This document shows, in pieces, positions 45,000-53,662 of a stretch of DNA of 64,000 bases (position 1 is its first letter; every line of letters starts with the position of its first letter). Source of the DNA: Paenibacillus sabinae T27 (GTDB lineage Bacteria > Bacillota > Bacilli > Paenibacillales > Paenibacillaceae); NCBI RefSeq assembly GCF_000612505.1, contig NZ_CP004078.1, positions 4,859,001 through 4,923,000 of the forward strand. Reading direction: 5' to 3'. Position numbers and translations under genes: made by a program. A model generated the notes under the pieces. The model was not told where the DNA came from. It did no database searches and saw only the letters and a program-made list of their open reading frames with translations.

Positions 45000-45818
45000 T
45001 TAATGCTCTTCGTGGGTGTCGATTGCTTGAGAAATGTACACGAATGTCAAAATCGTAAAGACGAAAGCCTGGATAGAGCCGACAAATATACTGAAGCCCT
45101 GCCAGATCACAAGGAACGGAATAGAAGCGACGGTTCCGATTGGCCCCGAAGATCCGAGCTGTACCAGCACCGAAATCAGCACTTCACCGGCAAAAATATT
45201 ACCGAATAGACGCATGCCGTGCGTGAGCAGCTTGGAGAACTGCTCAATAAGGTTGATGGGGAAGAAGAACCAGAACGGTTGAAAATAGTGTTTCAGGTAG
45301 CCCTTCGTATTCCGGGTAAGCCCCAGGAAGTGAACCATTACGAAAATCAAACCGGCCAGTCCCAAAGCAACCGCCGGGTCGGCCGTCGGAGATTTCCACC
45401 AAGCCACTCCAACTTCCGCTTCTTCTCCAGGGTGTGCAGCCTCTTCTGTATGTAGCTTCTCCGTTACGGTCACAAGCTCATGGCCGAAAATATGGGCCTT
45501 GCTCGCATCGTGATACTCCGTCACAATACCAAACGGAAGTCCGAGCATATTGCCGACGAAGATAAACATAATCAGCGTCATACCAAGGGACAGGAAAGGC
45601 TTGCCCTTCTTAAGATCCATGGTACTTGAGATCAGGCCCTGAACGAACTCGACCACCCATTCCAGAAAATTTTGCATTTTGCCGGGGTTTTCTACCGACA
45701 AATTGCGGGTAGCCAGACGGGCGATAAGGAATACAATCGCACAGGTCACAACCAGCATCAGTACAATGGACAGGTCGATATCTAGTCCCGCCAAATGAAT
45801 AATCGGCGATTCATGCAT
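45000..45818 (-). CDS. atpB: ATP synthase a subunit
   Basis: Membrane subunit forming the proton half-channels, 272 residues with five or six membrane segments. The essential Arg is in LLTHGMRLFGNIFAGE (about 212-227). An external loop (about 112-155) is extended and acidic/His-rich (KLHTEEAAHPGEEAEVG), making the protein somewhat longer than the B. subtilis form. ATG follows AAAGGGGTGA. Confidence 0.95.
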   Translation of the reverse strand: MHESPIIHLAGLDIDLSIVLMLVVTCAIVFLIARLATRNLSVENPGKMQNFLEWVVEFVQGLISSTMDLKKGKPFLSLGMTLIMFIFVGNMLGLPFGIVTEYHDASKAHIFGHELVTVTEKLHTEEAAHPGEEAEVGVAWWKSPTADPAVALGLAGLIFVMVHFLGLTRNTKGYLKHYFQPFWFFFPINLIEQFSKLLTHGMRLFGNIFAGEVLISVLVQLGSSGPIGTVASIPFLVIWQGFSIFVGSIQAFVFTILTFVYISQAIDTHEEH

Positions 45819-45849
45819 GTTTTAATCACCCCTTTCTCAGCAGCAAGGT

Positions 45850-46224
45850 TCATTCATTCTTTAACACAAGAACGAAGCTTATGATAAAAAGCAGGAATTG
45901 GCCAATCACCAAACTTGCGCAGACCGCGATTTCGTTGAAAGTATCAGGAAACTTCAAAGCAAGCATGATCGCCAAGATGGAGCTTGCAATTCTCACGCCA
46001 AATCCAAAACCCGAGCCCTTGCGTCCTTCCGTCACATTCCGGGTAACGCGGAGCACCCTGTAACCTGCATGCATCACGTTCAAACAGCTGACGGCGGCGC
46101 CGAGTATTACTCCATAATAAACCGCACGGTGAAGAGGCATCAGCTCCGCGATGACAAGACAAACCGCTATTATCGCCATAATTACGGCAAACAGCAGCCT
46201 GTTCAGCCTGAGTGTGTCATTCAT
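45850..46224 (-). CDS. atpI: ATP synthase subunit I (AtpI)
   Basis: A 124-residue protein with four membrane segments (LLFAVIMAIIAVCLVIAEL; AVYYGVILGAAVSCLNVM; FGVRIASSILAIMLALKF; EIAVCASLVIGQFLLFIISFVLVL). It matches the ATP synthase I family, which assists c-ring assembly and possibly Mg2+ supply. Its ATG overlaps the end of the atpZ-like gene by eight bases, and atpB follows. Confidence 0.85.
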   Translation of the reverse strand: MNDTLRLNRLLFAVIMAIIAVCLVIAELMPLHRAVYYGVILGAAVSCLNVMHAGYRVLRVTRNVTEGRKGSGFGFGVRIASSILAIMLALKFPDTFNEIAVCASLVIGQFLLFIISFVLVLKNE

Positions 46225-46471
46225 CGCTCTCCTTCATCACCCTCTTAATAACAGCGATTATACTTGCCGCACCTGATAACATGCCGAAGAGAACGCCTAC
46301 ACCGATCCAAAGTCCCGGATTCCCCCATTTGCCTCCCAGCCAGTTGCCCAGAAAATAACCTCCCAAGGTACAGCCGGCGAGATCAATTCCTATCGCACTG
46401 ACAAGACCCATGGCCTGTAGCGATTTGCCCAAGTTTCGTTCTCCATTATTCGGTTGTTCAGGCTGTTTCAT
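46217..46471 (-). CDS. atpZ: AtpZ/AtpI-family small membrane protein
   Basis: First gene of the atp operon. I chose the ATG at 46471 (84 residues, MKQPEQPNN), because the predicted transcription start lies near 46492 and excludes the upstream ATG at 46495 as the main start; GGTGGGG precedes it. Two membrane segments (LVSAIGIDLAGCTLGGYFLGNWL; LWIGVGVLFGMLSGAASIIAVI) match the AtpZ family found ahead of atpI. In other Firmicutes AtpZ and AtpI have been linked to Mg2+/Ca2+ transport and ATP synthase assembly. Confidence 0.82.
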   Translation of the reverse strand: MKQPEQPNNGERNLGKSLQAMGLVSAIGIDLAGCTLGGYFLGNWLGGKWGNPGLWIGVGVLFGMLSGAASIIAVIKRVMKESDE

Positions 46472-46498
46472 AGTACCCCACCCTTGGAATTCCAATTC

Positions 46499-46528
46499 AT
46501 TTTACTGAATGTTACAAGAGTTTGTCAA
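46499..46528 (-). promoter_or_regulatory. Sigma-A promoter of the atp operon
   Basis: Consensus TTGACA (46523-46528) and TAAAAT (46499-46504) on the minus strand with an 18-base spacer; predicted start about 46492, some 20 bases ahead of the first gene. Confidence 0.85.
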
Positions 46529-46636
46529 ACTAACGCGACAGCGCTAAAAATCGCTGAAAATATGAAAATAATCACAGCAAAACATTCCAAAACCATATAA
46601 ACCGTACAGTTTTACTGTATGCTATTTAAAACTCTT

Positions 46637-47818
46637 TCACGGTTTGACTTCGGAGACTCCCGAATCATTTGTGAACATTCTGTGAAACTGTTCCGGACGC
46701 TCTTCATTTATTCCAAAATGGTGCAAAATCGCACTGACAATTCGTCCGGATGCTTTACCATCTCCATACGGGTTGGCGGCCCGGCTCATGGACTGATAGA
46801 GATCCTGATCAGTCAACAAAGCATGTGTCCGTTGATACACCTTCTCCTCGTCCGTACCCACCAATTCGAGCGTTCCCGCCTCGATGCCTTCCGGGCGCTC
46901 CGTAGTGTCGCGCAGCACGAGAACAGGGACTCCAAAAGACGGAGCTTCTTCCTGCAAGCCGCCGGAATCGGTCAAAATCAAGTGGGTATGCGGATAAAAA
47001 TTATGCAAGTCCACGACATCCAGCGGATCGATCAGCTTGATTCGGGGATGATCGCCCAAAATCTCGTACGCCGGTTCCTTAACCGCGGGACTCGGATGCA
47101 CGGGATAGCAGATGGCGACATCTTCGAATTCATCAGCAATTCTTTTGACGGCACGGAAAATATGACGGTGCGGTTCGCCTTGGGATTCCCTGCGGTGCGC
47201 CGTCATCAAAATAAGTCTTTTTCCTGAAGCCCAGTCCAGTACCGGATGCCGGTAGCCCGGCTGTACGGTATATTGAAACACATCGGTTACCGTATTGCCT
47301 GTGATATAAACACTTGATTCTTTTTTGTTTTCATGTCTCAAATTCCCTGCCGACCAGTCGGTTGGAGCGAAGTGCAGATCGGCGAGCACACCGGTCAGCT
47401 GACGGTTCATCTCCTCCGGATAAGGGGACAGCTTGTTCCAGGTGCGCAGGCCCGCTTCCACATGCCCAACCTGAATTTGCTGTAAAAAGGATGCGTAGCT
47501 TGCCAAAAACGTGGTCAGCGTGTCGCCGTGCACCAGTACAAGATCAGGCTTCGCCTCCCGCAGCACAGGCTCCAGTCCTTGAAGAACCCGGATCGTAATT
47601 TCGTTCAGCGTCTGCCGGTCCTTCATGACATCCAAATCGTAGTCGGGGACAATGTTAAATACTTCAAGCACCTGATCGAGCAGCTGACGGTGCTGGGCCG
47701 TCACACAAACGAGCGACTCGATATGCTCGGGATGCTTTTGAAGCTCAAGCACCAGCGGAGCCATCTTAATCGCCTCGGGACGGACGCCGAAAATCGTCAT
47801 TACTTTAATCTTGGACAT
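46637..47818 (-). CDS. wecB: UDP-N-acetylglucosamine 2-epimerase (non-hydrolysing)
   Basis: Interconverts UDP-GlcNAc and UDP-ManNAc, supplying ManNAc for teichoic-acid linkage units or secondary cell-wall polymer. The 393-residue product has the family blocks MTIFGVRPEAIKMAPLVLEL (about 7-26), VHGDTLTTFLAS (about 95), VGHVEAGLRTWN (about 116), LTDSGGLQEEAPSFGVPVLVLRDTTERPEG (about 287-316). ATG follows AAAGGAAA. It follows upp by 33 bases and is probably co-transcribed. A functional link with tagA/csaB in the window is inference. A weak hairpin (46604-46622) lies after its stop. Confidence 0.95.
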   Translation of the reverse strand: MSKIKVMTIFGVRPEAIKMAPLVLELQKHPEHIESLVCVTAQHRQLLDQVLEVFNIVPDYDLDVMKDRQTLNEITIRVLQGLEPVLREAKPDLVLVHGDTLTTFLASYASFLQQIQVGHVEAGLRTWNKLSPYPEEMNRQLTGVLADLHFAPTDWSAGNLRHENKKESSVYITGNTVTDVFQYTVQPGYRHPVLDWASGKRLILMTAHRRESQGEPHRHIFRAVKRIADEFEDVAICYPVHPSPAVKEPAYEILGDHPRIKLIDPLDVVDLHNFYPHTHLILTDSGGLQEEAPSFGVPVLVLRDTTERPEGIEAGTLELVGTDEEKVYQRTHALLTDQDLYQSMSRAANPYGDGKASGRIVSAILHHFGINEERPEQFHRMFTNDSGVSEVKP

Positions 47819-47851
47819 GATCCATTTCCTTTCTTCTCCCGCTTCGGGTAT

Positions 47852-48481
47852 TCACTTCGTTCCGTACAGCCGATCGCCGGCGTCGCCAAGGCCCGGCACG
47901 ATGTAGCCGTGATCGTTCAGATGGTCGTCAAGCGCGGCAACATAAATGTCAACATCCGGATGGGCTTCCTGGACAGCAGCAACGCCTTCGGGAGCGGCGA
48001 TCAGATTCATCATTTTGATCTGGGTGCACCCGCGGTTCTTGAGCGAAGTAATAGCTGCGATCGCGGAGCCGCCGGTAGCCAGCATCGGATCGATGACAAT
48101 CAGCTCACGCTGCTGCACATCGGTAGGCAGCTTGATATAATATTCGACGGGCTGGAGCGTCTCCGGGTCGCGGAACAGGCCAACATGGCCCACCTTCGCT
48201 GCAGGGAGCAGCTTCAGGACGCCTTCCAGCATTCCCAGACCCGCCCGCAGGATCGGAATAAGTCCCAGCATTCTGCCGGAAATGACCTTGCCCTGCGTTT
48301 CGGCGACCGGGGTCTGCACCGTAATCGTTTCTAATGGGATGTCCCGCGTAATTTCATAGGCCATCAGAGTAGCCACTTCGTCTACATGTTCTCTAAATTC
48401 CTTCGTATTAGTCCGCACATCGCGTATAAAAGTCAGTTTGTGCTGGATCAATGGATGATCGCAAATCACCAATTTTCCCAT
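47852..48481 (-). CDS. upp: Uracil phosphoribosyltransferase
   Basis: Salvages uracil to UMP using PRPP. The start at 48481 ([16 protein letters not shown], 209 residues) follows CCGGAGGG; residues upstream are not coding. Key motifs: [17 protein letters not shown] (about 75-91), the PRPP loop [16 protein letters not shown] (about 126-141) and uracil-binding [13 protein letters not shown] (about 192). It lies between glyA and the atp region as in B. subtilis, here with wecB inserted. Confidence 0.96.
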   Translation of the reverse strand: MGKLVICDHPLIQHKLTFIRDVRTNTKEFREHVDEVATLMAYEITRDIPLETITVQTPVAETQGKVISGRMLGLIPILRAGLGMLEGVLKLLPAAKVGHVGLFRDPETLQPVEYYIKLPTDVQQRELIVIDPMLATGGSAIAAITSLKNRGCTQIKMMNLIAAPEGVAAVQEAHPDVDIYVAALDDHLNDHGYIVPGLGDAGDRLYGTK

Positions 48482-48557
48482 TCGCTTGTCCCTCCGGTAG
48501 TTGTAAGTCTTGTGCAAGCCGAGGCGGGGCTGCCCCTTTCGCGGCTAAATCCTGTAT

Positions 48558-48563
48558 ATTATA
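48558..48563 (-). promoter_or_regulatory. Candidate extended -10 promoter of upp
   Basis: TGATATAAT on the minus strand gives an extended -10 box; the -35 region is weak. Predicted leader about 70 bases. The rest of the gap to glyA (48600-48810) is AT-rich and I see nothing else in it. Confidence 0.5.
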
Positions 48564-48811
48564 TCATCACTGGATGCGCATTTCACCTAGGGAGGGCGGC
48601 AGGCCGGGATGAAGAAGCCGGGTTCGCTGATCGTCCTACTTTTCACACTTTTTTCATGATTTTTCTTGAAAGTTGCATGAACTTTCTGCACACTTTTCTG
48701 CAATTTTCATTCCTTTAACAGCGCATTCCTGTGAACGTTCTGTTAAGAAGACTTGGATACGTCATCCTTTTTGGTTCTGCATCCGTTTACAGACATAATT
48801 ATGGTAGTATC

Positions 48812-48853
48812 AAAAAGCCCCCGCAGCCGATCAGACGGACATGCAGAGGCTTT
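48812..48853 (-). terminator. Intrinsic terminator of glyA
   Basis: AAGCC.C.GCA / TGC.G.GGCTT arms with a T-run (CTTTTTG) on the minus strand, about 45 bases after the glyA stop. Confidence 0.85.
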
Positions 48854-48898
48854 AAATGTAACGCTAGGGGCGATAGGGCATGCCCCATTTAGCAGCGA

Positions 48899-50146
48899 TT
48901 AATATTTCAGTTCAGGGTAGATAGGGAAGCGCTCAGTCAGCGCGGCAACCCGGCTGGCGGCGTCTTTCAGTGTCGCTTCGTCCTTCGGATTCTTGAGAAC
49001 GGCGGCGATAAGCCGGCCGATCTCGGTCATCGCCTGCTCGTCCATGCCGCGCGAAGTAACCGCAGGCGTGCCGATCCGGATGCCGCTTGTAATGAACGGG
49101 CTGGTCGGATCGAACGGAATCGCATTTTTGTTGACGGTGATGCCGATGGAATCGAGCACTTTTTCCGCATCCTTGCCGGTAATGTTCAAATTTCGCGTAT
49201 CGACCAGCATCAGATGGTTGTCGGTTCCGCCGGAGACGATATTGACGCCTTCGCCGATCAGAGTTTCCGCAAGCACCTTCGCGTTCTTCACCACGTTCTC
49301 CGCATAGGTCTTGAAGGACGGCTGAAGAGCTTCGCCGAAGGAAACGGCTTTGGCCGCGATGACGTGCATCAGCGGACCACCTTGCGATCCCGGGAATACG
49401 GCCTTGTCAATCGCCGCAGCCCACGGCTGTTTGCAGAGAATCATGCCGCCGCGCGGGCCGCGAAGCGTCTTATGGGTGGTTGTGGTCACGAAATGAGCAT
49501 GCGGAACAGGGCTAGGATGCAGTCCGGCAGCTACCAGGCCAGCGATATGCGCCATGTCGACCATAAACAGCGCTCCGACGTCGTTTGCAATCGAAGCCAG
49601 CGCTTCGAAATCGATCGTGCGCGGATAGGCGCTTGCGCCGGCGACGATCAGCTTCGGACGATGCTTGAATGCGGCTTTGCGCACTTCGTCGTAGTCGATA
49701 AGGAAGGTGTCTTCCTGAACGCCGTAAGCAACAAAATTATAGAGCAGGCCGGAAGCGTTAACCGGGCTGCCGTGTGTCAAGTGTCCGCCATGGGCCAGGT
49801 TCATCCCGAGCACCGTATCTCCCGGATTAAGCGCAGCAAGGTAAACGGCCATGTTCGCCTGCGCGCCGGAGTGCGGCTGCACATTGGCATGGTCGGCGCC
49901 GAACAGCTGCTTGGCACGGTCGCGGGCCAGATTCTCGACGATGTCCACATCTTCACAACCGCCATAGTAGCGCTTGCCCGGATAACCCTCGGCGTATTTA
50001 TTCGTCAATACGGAGCCCATCGCCTCAATGACGGCCTCGCTCACGATATTCTCCGAAGCGATCAGCTCGATATTGGCCTTCTGACGCTGAAGCTCCAGTC
50101 CCATCGCTTTCAGCACTTCCGGATCACTCTTGCGCAATTGTTCCAT
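48899..50146 (-). CDS. glyA: Serine hydroxymethyltransferase
   Basis: PLP enzyme that converts serine and tetrahydrofolate to glycine and methylene-THF. The 415-residue product has [20 protein letters not shown] (about 50-69), the PLP-Lys segment [16 protein letters not shown] (about 219-234; Lys in THKT) and length typical of bacterial GlyA. ATG follows AGGGAGGAAAC. It is 53 bases downstream of ywlG and probably in the same transcript. Confidence 0.98.
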   Translation of the reverse strand: MEQLRKSDPEVLKAMGLELQRQKANIELIASENIVSEAVIEAMGSVLTNKYAEGYPGKRYYGGCEDVDIVENLARDRAKQLFGADHANVQPHSGAQANMAVYLAALNPGDTVLGMNLAHGGHLTHGSPVNASGLLYNFVAYGVQEDTFLIDYDEVRKAAFKHRPKLIVAGASAYPRTIDFEALASIANDVGALFMVDMAHIAGLVAAGLHPSPVPHAHFVTTTTHKTLRGPRGGMILCKQPWAAAIDKAVFPGSQGGPLMHVIAAKAVSFGEALQPSFKTYAENVVKNAKVLAETLIGEGVNIVSGGTDNHLMLVDTRNLNITGKDAEKVLDSIGITVNKNAIPFDPTSPFITSGIRIGTPAVTSRGMDEQAMTEIGRLIAAVLKNPKDEATLKDAASRVAALTERFPIYPELKY

Positions 50147-50198
50147 TGTTCTTGTTTCCTCCCTGAAAATAAGTTTATGAGATGGGATTTATCCTTCC

Positions 50199-50849
50199 CT
50201 AATCACACAGCTTCGAGCCGCTTTCTTCCTGCTTCCGGTACACGGCGCGCTCGCCGCCGATCAGCGGCGGCCGGGTGTAGGCCGCATTCACACGGGCTTG
50301 TCCGATATAGCGCAGCGAAGGCCGGAAAGGCACCGCGACGCGGCGCAGATGCATGCCGATCAGCGTCTCGCCGATATCGATGCCTGCATGGGCCTGCACC
50401 GTTTCGGCCAATACGGGATCAGTCATTGCCCGGTAAGCCGCGGCGCCCATTGAACCGCCGGCCCCCGGAATCGGCACCGCCGACACTTCAGTCAAGCCGA
50501 GCTGCTCCAGCAGACTCCGTTCCATTACAATGGCCCGGTTCAAATGCTCGCAGCACTGAAATACCGGGGAAAACCCGAATTGCTCCGCAGCCCGGTTCAC
50601 CCCGGACAACAGCTGCTCCGCCACTTCCAGCGCGCCGCCGGTGCCGATGCGCGCACCGGCCACCTCGCTCGTGCTGACGCCGACAACCAGTATCTTGCCC
50701 GGTCCGATCCCGCCGGCTTCGGCCAGCTCTTTCAGCACGAGCAGCGTCTGTTCGGCGATAGACAACTCCACCGCAAGGCCGCGTCCGCCGCCGGACGGGT
50801 CAGGGGCGGCGAAGATTTTATCCTCCGCCCGCTTTCCGTAATTTTTCAC
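50199..50849 (-). CDS. ywlG: TIGR01440/UPF0340 family protein YwlG
   Basis: A 216-residue conserved protein of unknown function (B. subtilis YwlG family). Recognisable blocks are LVVGVSTSEVAGARIG (about 53-68), FSPVFQCCEHLNRAIVMER (about 92-110), VPIPGAGGSMGAAAYRAM (about 124-141) and GIDIGETLIGMHLRRVAVP (about 157-175). The conserved CCEHLNRA may be an active site, but no reaction is known to me. It starts at GTG behind GGAGGTAA. In B. subtilis rpiB lies between ywlE and ywlG; here that gene is absent. Confidence 0.9.
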   Translation of the reverse strand: MKNYGKRAEDKIFAAPDPSGGGRGLAVELSIAEQTLLVLKELAEAGGIGPGKILVVGVSTSEVAGARIGTGGALEVAEQLLSGVNRAAEQFGFSPVFQCCEHLNRAIVMERSLLEQLGLTEVSAVPIPGAGGSMGAAAYRAMTDPVLAETVQAHAGIDIGETLIGMHLRRVAVPFRPSLRYIGQARVNAAYTRPPLIGGERAVYRKQEESGSKLCD

Positions 50850-50931
50850 CGTTTTACCTCCTCAGAGAACCAAGTTGTCTGATACGGTCAGGATAACATG
50901 CCCGCTGCCTGCTCATTCATAGATTTTAAAC

Positions 50932-50972
50932 AAAAAAGAGCAGTCCGCAGACAGCTGCGGAATTGCTCTTTT
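50932..50972 (-). terminator. Intrinsic terminator between ywlE and ywlG
   Basis: Long stem AAAAGAGCA...CCGCAG / CTGCGG...TGCTCTTTT with a CTGT loop and six T on the minus strand. It could work in both directions, but only the minus-strand gene ywlE ends here. The 258-base gap contains nothing else I can identify. Confidence 0.9.
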
Positions 50973-51108
50973 GCCCAGGCGACCGGCCGTTTATTCCGAT
51001 GCTCCATCGTGGTTGGTCCACACTTGTCGCCAGTTACACCGGAACCGATTATTTGTCTATATCTTAAATCATGCTGCCCCGAAAATCAACCGTAGCTTAC
51101 TAATATTT

Positions 51109-51696
51109 TTACAGACGATGCAAGGTTTCAAGCTTATCCAGCAGCTTGTGCAGCGATGAACGGATTTCCGCCGCCGCATATTCGTAGTCCTCGCGGCTTC
51201 CGCCGAACGGGTCCATAATGTCCGCACTTGGTATCCGCTGGCGGATCTCGATAATCCGCTGCAGATCGGCGGCCTTCGGTTCCTGTCCGAGCGAAGCGGC
51301 CAATTCCGTTCCGGCATACAAGCTGTCAAGCTCCTCCAGATCCCTGCGGACTGCGTCCTCATCCTGCACGTATTCCTTCAGGGTAAACGTCTTGGAAACC
51401 GCCTTTGGAAAATAGTGCAGAACATGCCGCTTATGACTCTGGGTGAGAGTCAGCACCAGATCGGCCCAATTCAGCAGCTCGCCCGAAAGTTGGGAGGATG
51501 TAATCAAGTCGTTAACGCCTTCATCCCGTAATATGGCCGCCGCATGCCTTGACATCGGCGTTCCGGAGATCGCGGAAACCCCGGCGGACCGCACCTCCAG
51601 ATTGATACCCCGCTCCGCCGACAGTTTGCGCATGAGGCCCTCAGCCATTGGACTGCGGCAGGTATTGCCGGTGCAGACGAACAAAATATGAAGCAT
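51109..51696 (-). CDS. ywlE: Low molecular weight protein arginine phosphatase YwlE
   Basis: Removes phosphate from phospho-arginine, opposing the McsB kinase. The start at 51696 follows GGAGGTGA (195 residues). The P-loop is FVCTGNTCRSPMAEG (about 5-19); Thr in GNTCR is the residue associated with phospho-Arg preference in B. subtilis YwlE. The general acid lies in DIMDPFGGS (about 163). It is about 45 residues longer than the Bacillus enzyme, through extra helical sequence ahead of the DPF loop (about 115-160). Confidence 0.92.
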   Translation of the reverse strand: MLHILFVCTGNTCRSPMAEGLMRKLSAERGINLEVRSAGVSAISGTPMSRHAAAILRDEGVNDLITSSQLSGELLNWADLVLTLTQSHKRHVLHYFPKAVSKTFTLKEYVQDEDAVRRDLEELDSLYAGTELAASLGQEPKAADLQRIIEIRQRIPSADIMDPFGGSREDYEYAAAEIRSSLHKLLDKLETLHRL

Positions 51697-51738
51697 GCTG
51701 ATCACCTCCATGGGATTTACTCTTTTGCCGCTATTGTA

Positions 51739-52314
51739 TCAGAAGATGAACAGCAAGCCAAACCCAAGCAGAATCGCCCCGCCGAGCGCTTCTCCGTATT
51801 CTCCGAGTCCTCGGCTCACACGCCGCCCGAGCAGCAGGCCGGTGATCGACATAATTCCGCCGCAGGCCCCGAAGGCCAGCACCGTCAGCAGCACATGGCT
51901 CACAAATACCCCAAGCGACAGGCCGACCGAGAAGGAGTCGATGCTGACGCTGAGCGAAATGAGCAGCATTCCCCACAGCGTACGGTGGTCCATCCCTCGC
52001 ATTTCATTGCTCTCACCGACGCGGAACGAACCGAGCACCATATGGCAGCCCAGCGCGACAAGCAGGCCTCCGGCGGCAATTCCCGCTACCCGTCCAAGCA
52101 GGTGTCCGACATAGTTTCCGGCTACCAGCCCCAGAAGAGGCATCAGCACATGAAAAAAAGCAACGAGCAAGCCCATTTGCAGTACATGAAGAAGACGGAT
52201 GCCTCTCATTCCGATTCCTACGCCAAGTGAAAAGGCATCCATGCCCAGAGCGATCGCCATGATTGCAATGGTTACGATCTGGCCCCAACCGGCCTGCACT
52301 TCTCCCATGCCCAT
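51739..52314 (-). CDS. mntP: Manganese efflux pump MntP
   Basis: Exports Mn2+ across the cytoplasmic membrane. From the ATG at 52314 (GGAGGT six bases upstream) the product has 191 residues and six membrane segments. The family's acidic membrane motifs are AIALGMDAFSLGVGIG (about 19-34) and SLSVSIDSFSVGLSLG (about 119-134). An in-frame TTG at 52347 would add eleven residues. Mn riboswitches (yybP-ykoY) often precede mntP, but none is visible here. It lies between tsaC and ywlE, matching ywlD in B. subtilis. Confidence 0.9.
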   Translation of the reverse strand: MGMGEVQAGWGQIVTIAIMAIALGMDAFSLGVGIGMRGIRLLHVLQMGLLVAFFHVLMPLLGLVAGNYVGHLLGRVAGIAAGGLLVALGCHMVLGSFRVGESNEMRGMDHRTLWGMLLISLSVSIDSFSVGLSLGVFVSHVLLTVLAFGACGGIMSITGLLLGRRVSRGLGEYGEALGGAILLGFGLLFIF

Positions 52315-52399
52315 TCCCATACCTCCATGTCCGAATCTCTTGTACAACCACGATATGCGGACAAGAGGACAAACATTCTATAAATTGGAAAAGGGAGGG

Positions 52400-53548
52400 C
52401 TATTCGGCGTCAATCACGCAGCCGGCGGCGGCCTTCATCAGCCGGTTCATAATCGCGGACCCGAGCCCCGTCTCCGGGCAGGCTTCGGCCAGGATATAAG
52501 TCGCTCCCGCTTCATCGAAGCGCCGCAGCGCGGCATAAAGGAAGCGGGCGGCCGTCTCCGGCGAGGCCAGCGGGCCGAGGGAGACAACACAGTCGGCGGC
52601 GCCGGCGGGATACAGGGGCAGATGCTCCTCGAAGAGGAGCATCCCCGTCTTCTCGCCGCGCCCGCGGGCCGCGTCCAGCAGGCCCGCAGCCGTCTTCGCC
52701 GCGCTCGCCGGCGAAGACCCGCGCACGACGCCGAGCCAGCCCCGCGGCGCGTAGTGCGCGTACTTCATGCCCGGCGCGCGCGGAGCCGGGCTTCCATCCC
52801 CCGCCGCGTCCGGGGCGGCGGGGCGTGATGAGGCCTCCGCCGCTTCCTGCGGAGGCGTGAAATCGGGCGCCGCCGAAACGCCTGTGACGGCGGCTTCCCC
52901 CGCGACGGCCGCCAGCTGCGCGGCCGTGATGCCGCCGGGCCGGAGCACTGCGACGGAGCCGTCCGGCTGCACCTGCACGACGGTCGACTCCAGACCGACG
53001 CCAGCGGCGCCGCCGTCCAGCACGCCGCCGATCTTGCCGGCCAGATCATCGAGCACATGGCCAGCCAGCGTCGGGCTCGGCCGTCCGGAGCGGTTGGCGC
53101 TTGGAGCGGCGACCGGGCATCCGGCCGCGGCCAGCAGGGCCAGCGCCACAGGGTGGTCCGGCATGCGTACGCCGACCGTGTCCAGTCCCGCGGTGACGCG
53201 CGAGGACAGTACGCCGGCCCTAAGCGGCAGCACCACGGTCAGCGGACCGGGCCAGTAGGCATCCATCAGGGCCGCCGCCACTGGAGGCACCTCCGTCACA
53301 AGCTCTCCGAGCGCCGCACGGTCGGCGATGTGAACAATCAGAGGATTGTCCGACGGCCGCCCCTTGGCCTCGAAAATCGCCTCGACCGCCTCCGTGTTCC
53401 GCGCGTCAGCTCCGAGCCCGTACACCGTCTCGGTTGGAAAAGCAACGGTCTCTCCCGCCTTCAAGAGCTCTGCCGCTTCCGCAATCACCGCCTCATCCGC
53501 CGGGTCCGTTCCCGTCCGGCTTCCCTCTCCGCACTGCTCAGCTTCCAA
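52400..53548 (-). CDS. tsaC: Threonylcarbamoyl-AMP synthase TsaC/Sua5 (YwlC), apparent 5' frameshift
   Basis: Makes threonylcarbamoyl-AMP from Thr, bicarbonate and ATP for t6A tRNA modification. Conserved core: AGETVAFPTETVYGLGADA, FEAKGRPSDNPLIVHI, YWPGPLTVVLP and PVAAPSANRSGRPSPT, followed by a C-terminal Sua5 domain (MKYAHYAPRG) after a Pro/Ala linker. The main frame has no good start. The best-placed start, ATG at 53562 with GGAGG nine bases upstream, opens a different frame reading METKYWKL, resembling Bacillus YwlC (MKTKRW), and stops after 25 codons. The distance from that ATG to the core fits the family, so a 1-base indel between about 53555 and 53490 is likely. The boundary given uses an in-frame TTG. 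Confidence 0.8.
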   Translation of the reverse strand: MEAEQCGEGSRTGTDPADEAVIAEAAELLKAGETVAFPTETVYGLGADARNTEAVEAIFEAKGRPSDNPLIVHIADRAALGELVTEVPPVAAALMDAYWPGPLTVVLPLRAGVLSSRVTAGLDTVGVRMPDHPVALALLAAAGCPVAAPSANRSGRPSPTLAGHVLDDLAGKIGGVLDGGAAGVGLESTVVQVQPDGSVAVLRPGGITAAQLAAVAGEAAVTGVSAAPDFTPPQEAAEASSRPAAPDAAGDGSPAPRAPGMKYAHYAPRGWLGVVRGSSPASAAKTAAGLLDAARGRGEKTGMLLFEEHLPLYPAGAADCVVSLGPLASPETAARFLYAALRRFDEAGATYILAEACPETGLGSAIMNRLMKAAAGCVIDAE

Positions 53549-53588
53549 TACTTCGTTTCCATGTTCCCATGCCTCCGTTAGTTTAAGC

Positions 53589-53619
53589 AGAAGCGGCCCC
53601 ACCGCGTGGGGCCGCTTCT
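53589..53619 (-). terminator. Perfect 14-bp hairpin between spoIIR and tsaC
   Basis: AGAAGCGGCCCCAC / GTGGGGCCGCTTCT (53589-53602, 53606-53619) with a 3-base loop. Neither strand has a good T-run, so it may act as a partial terminator after spoIIR or shield the tsaC leader, whose ribosome binding site follows directly. Confidence 0.6.
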
Positions 53620-53662
53620 CTATAAGAAAATAGTAACATATCCGGCAGCAAAACAATAGAAT

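Noticed and set aside
52315..52399. Mn-responsive yybP-ykoY riboswitch ahead of mntP
   Set aside because: The gap to tsaC is under 90 bases and contains none of the conserved riboswitch core.
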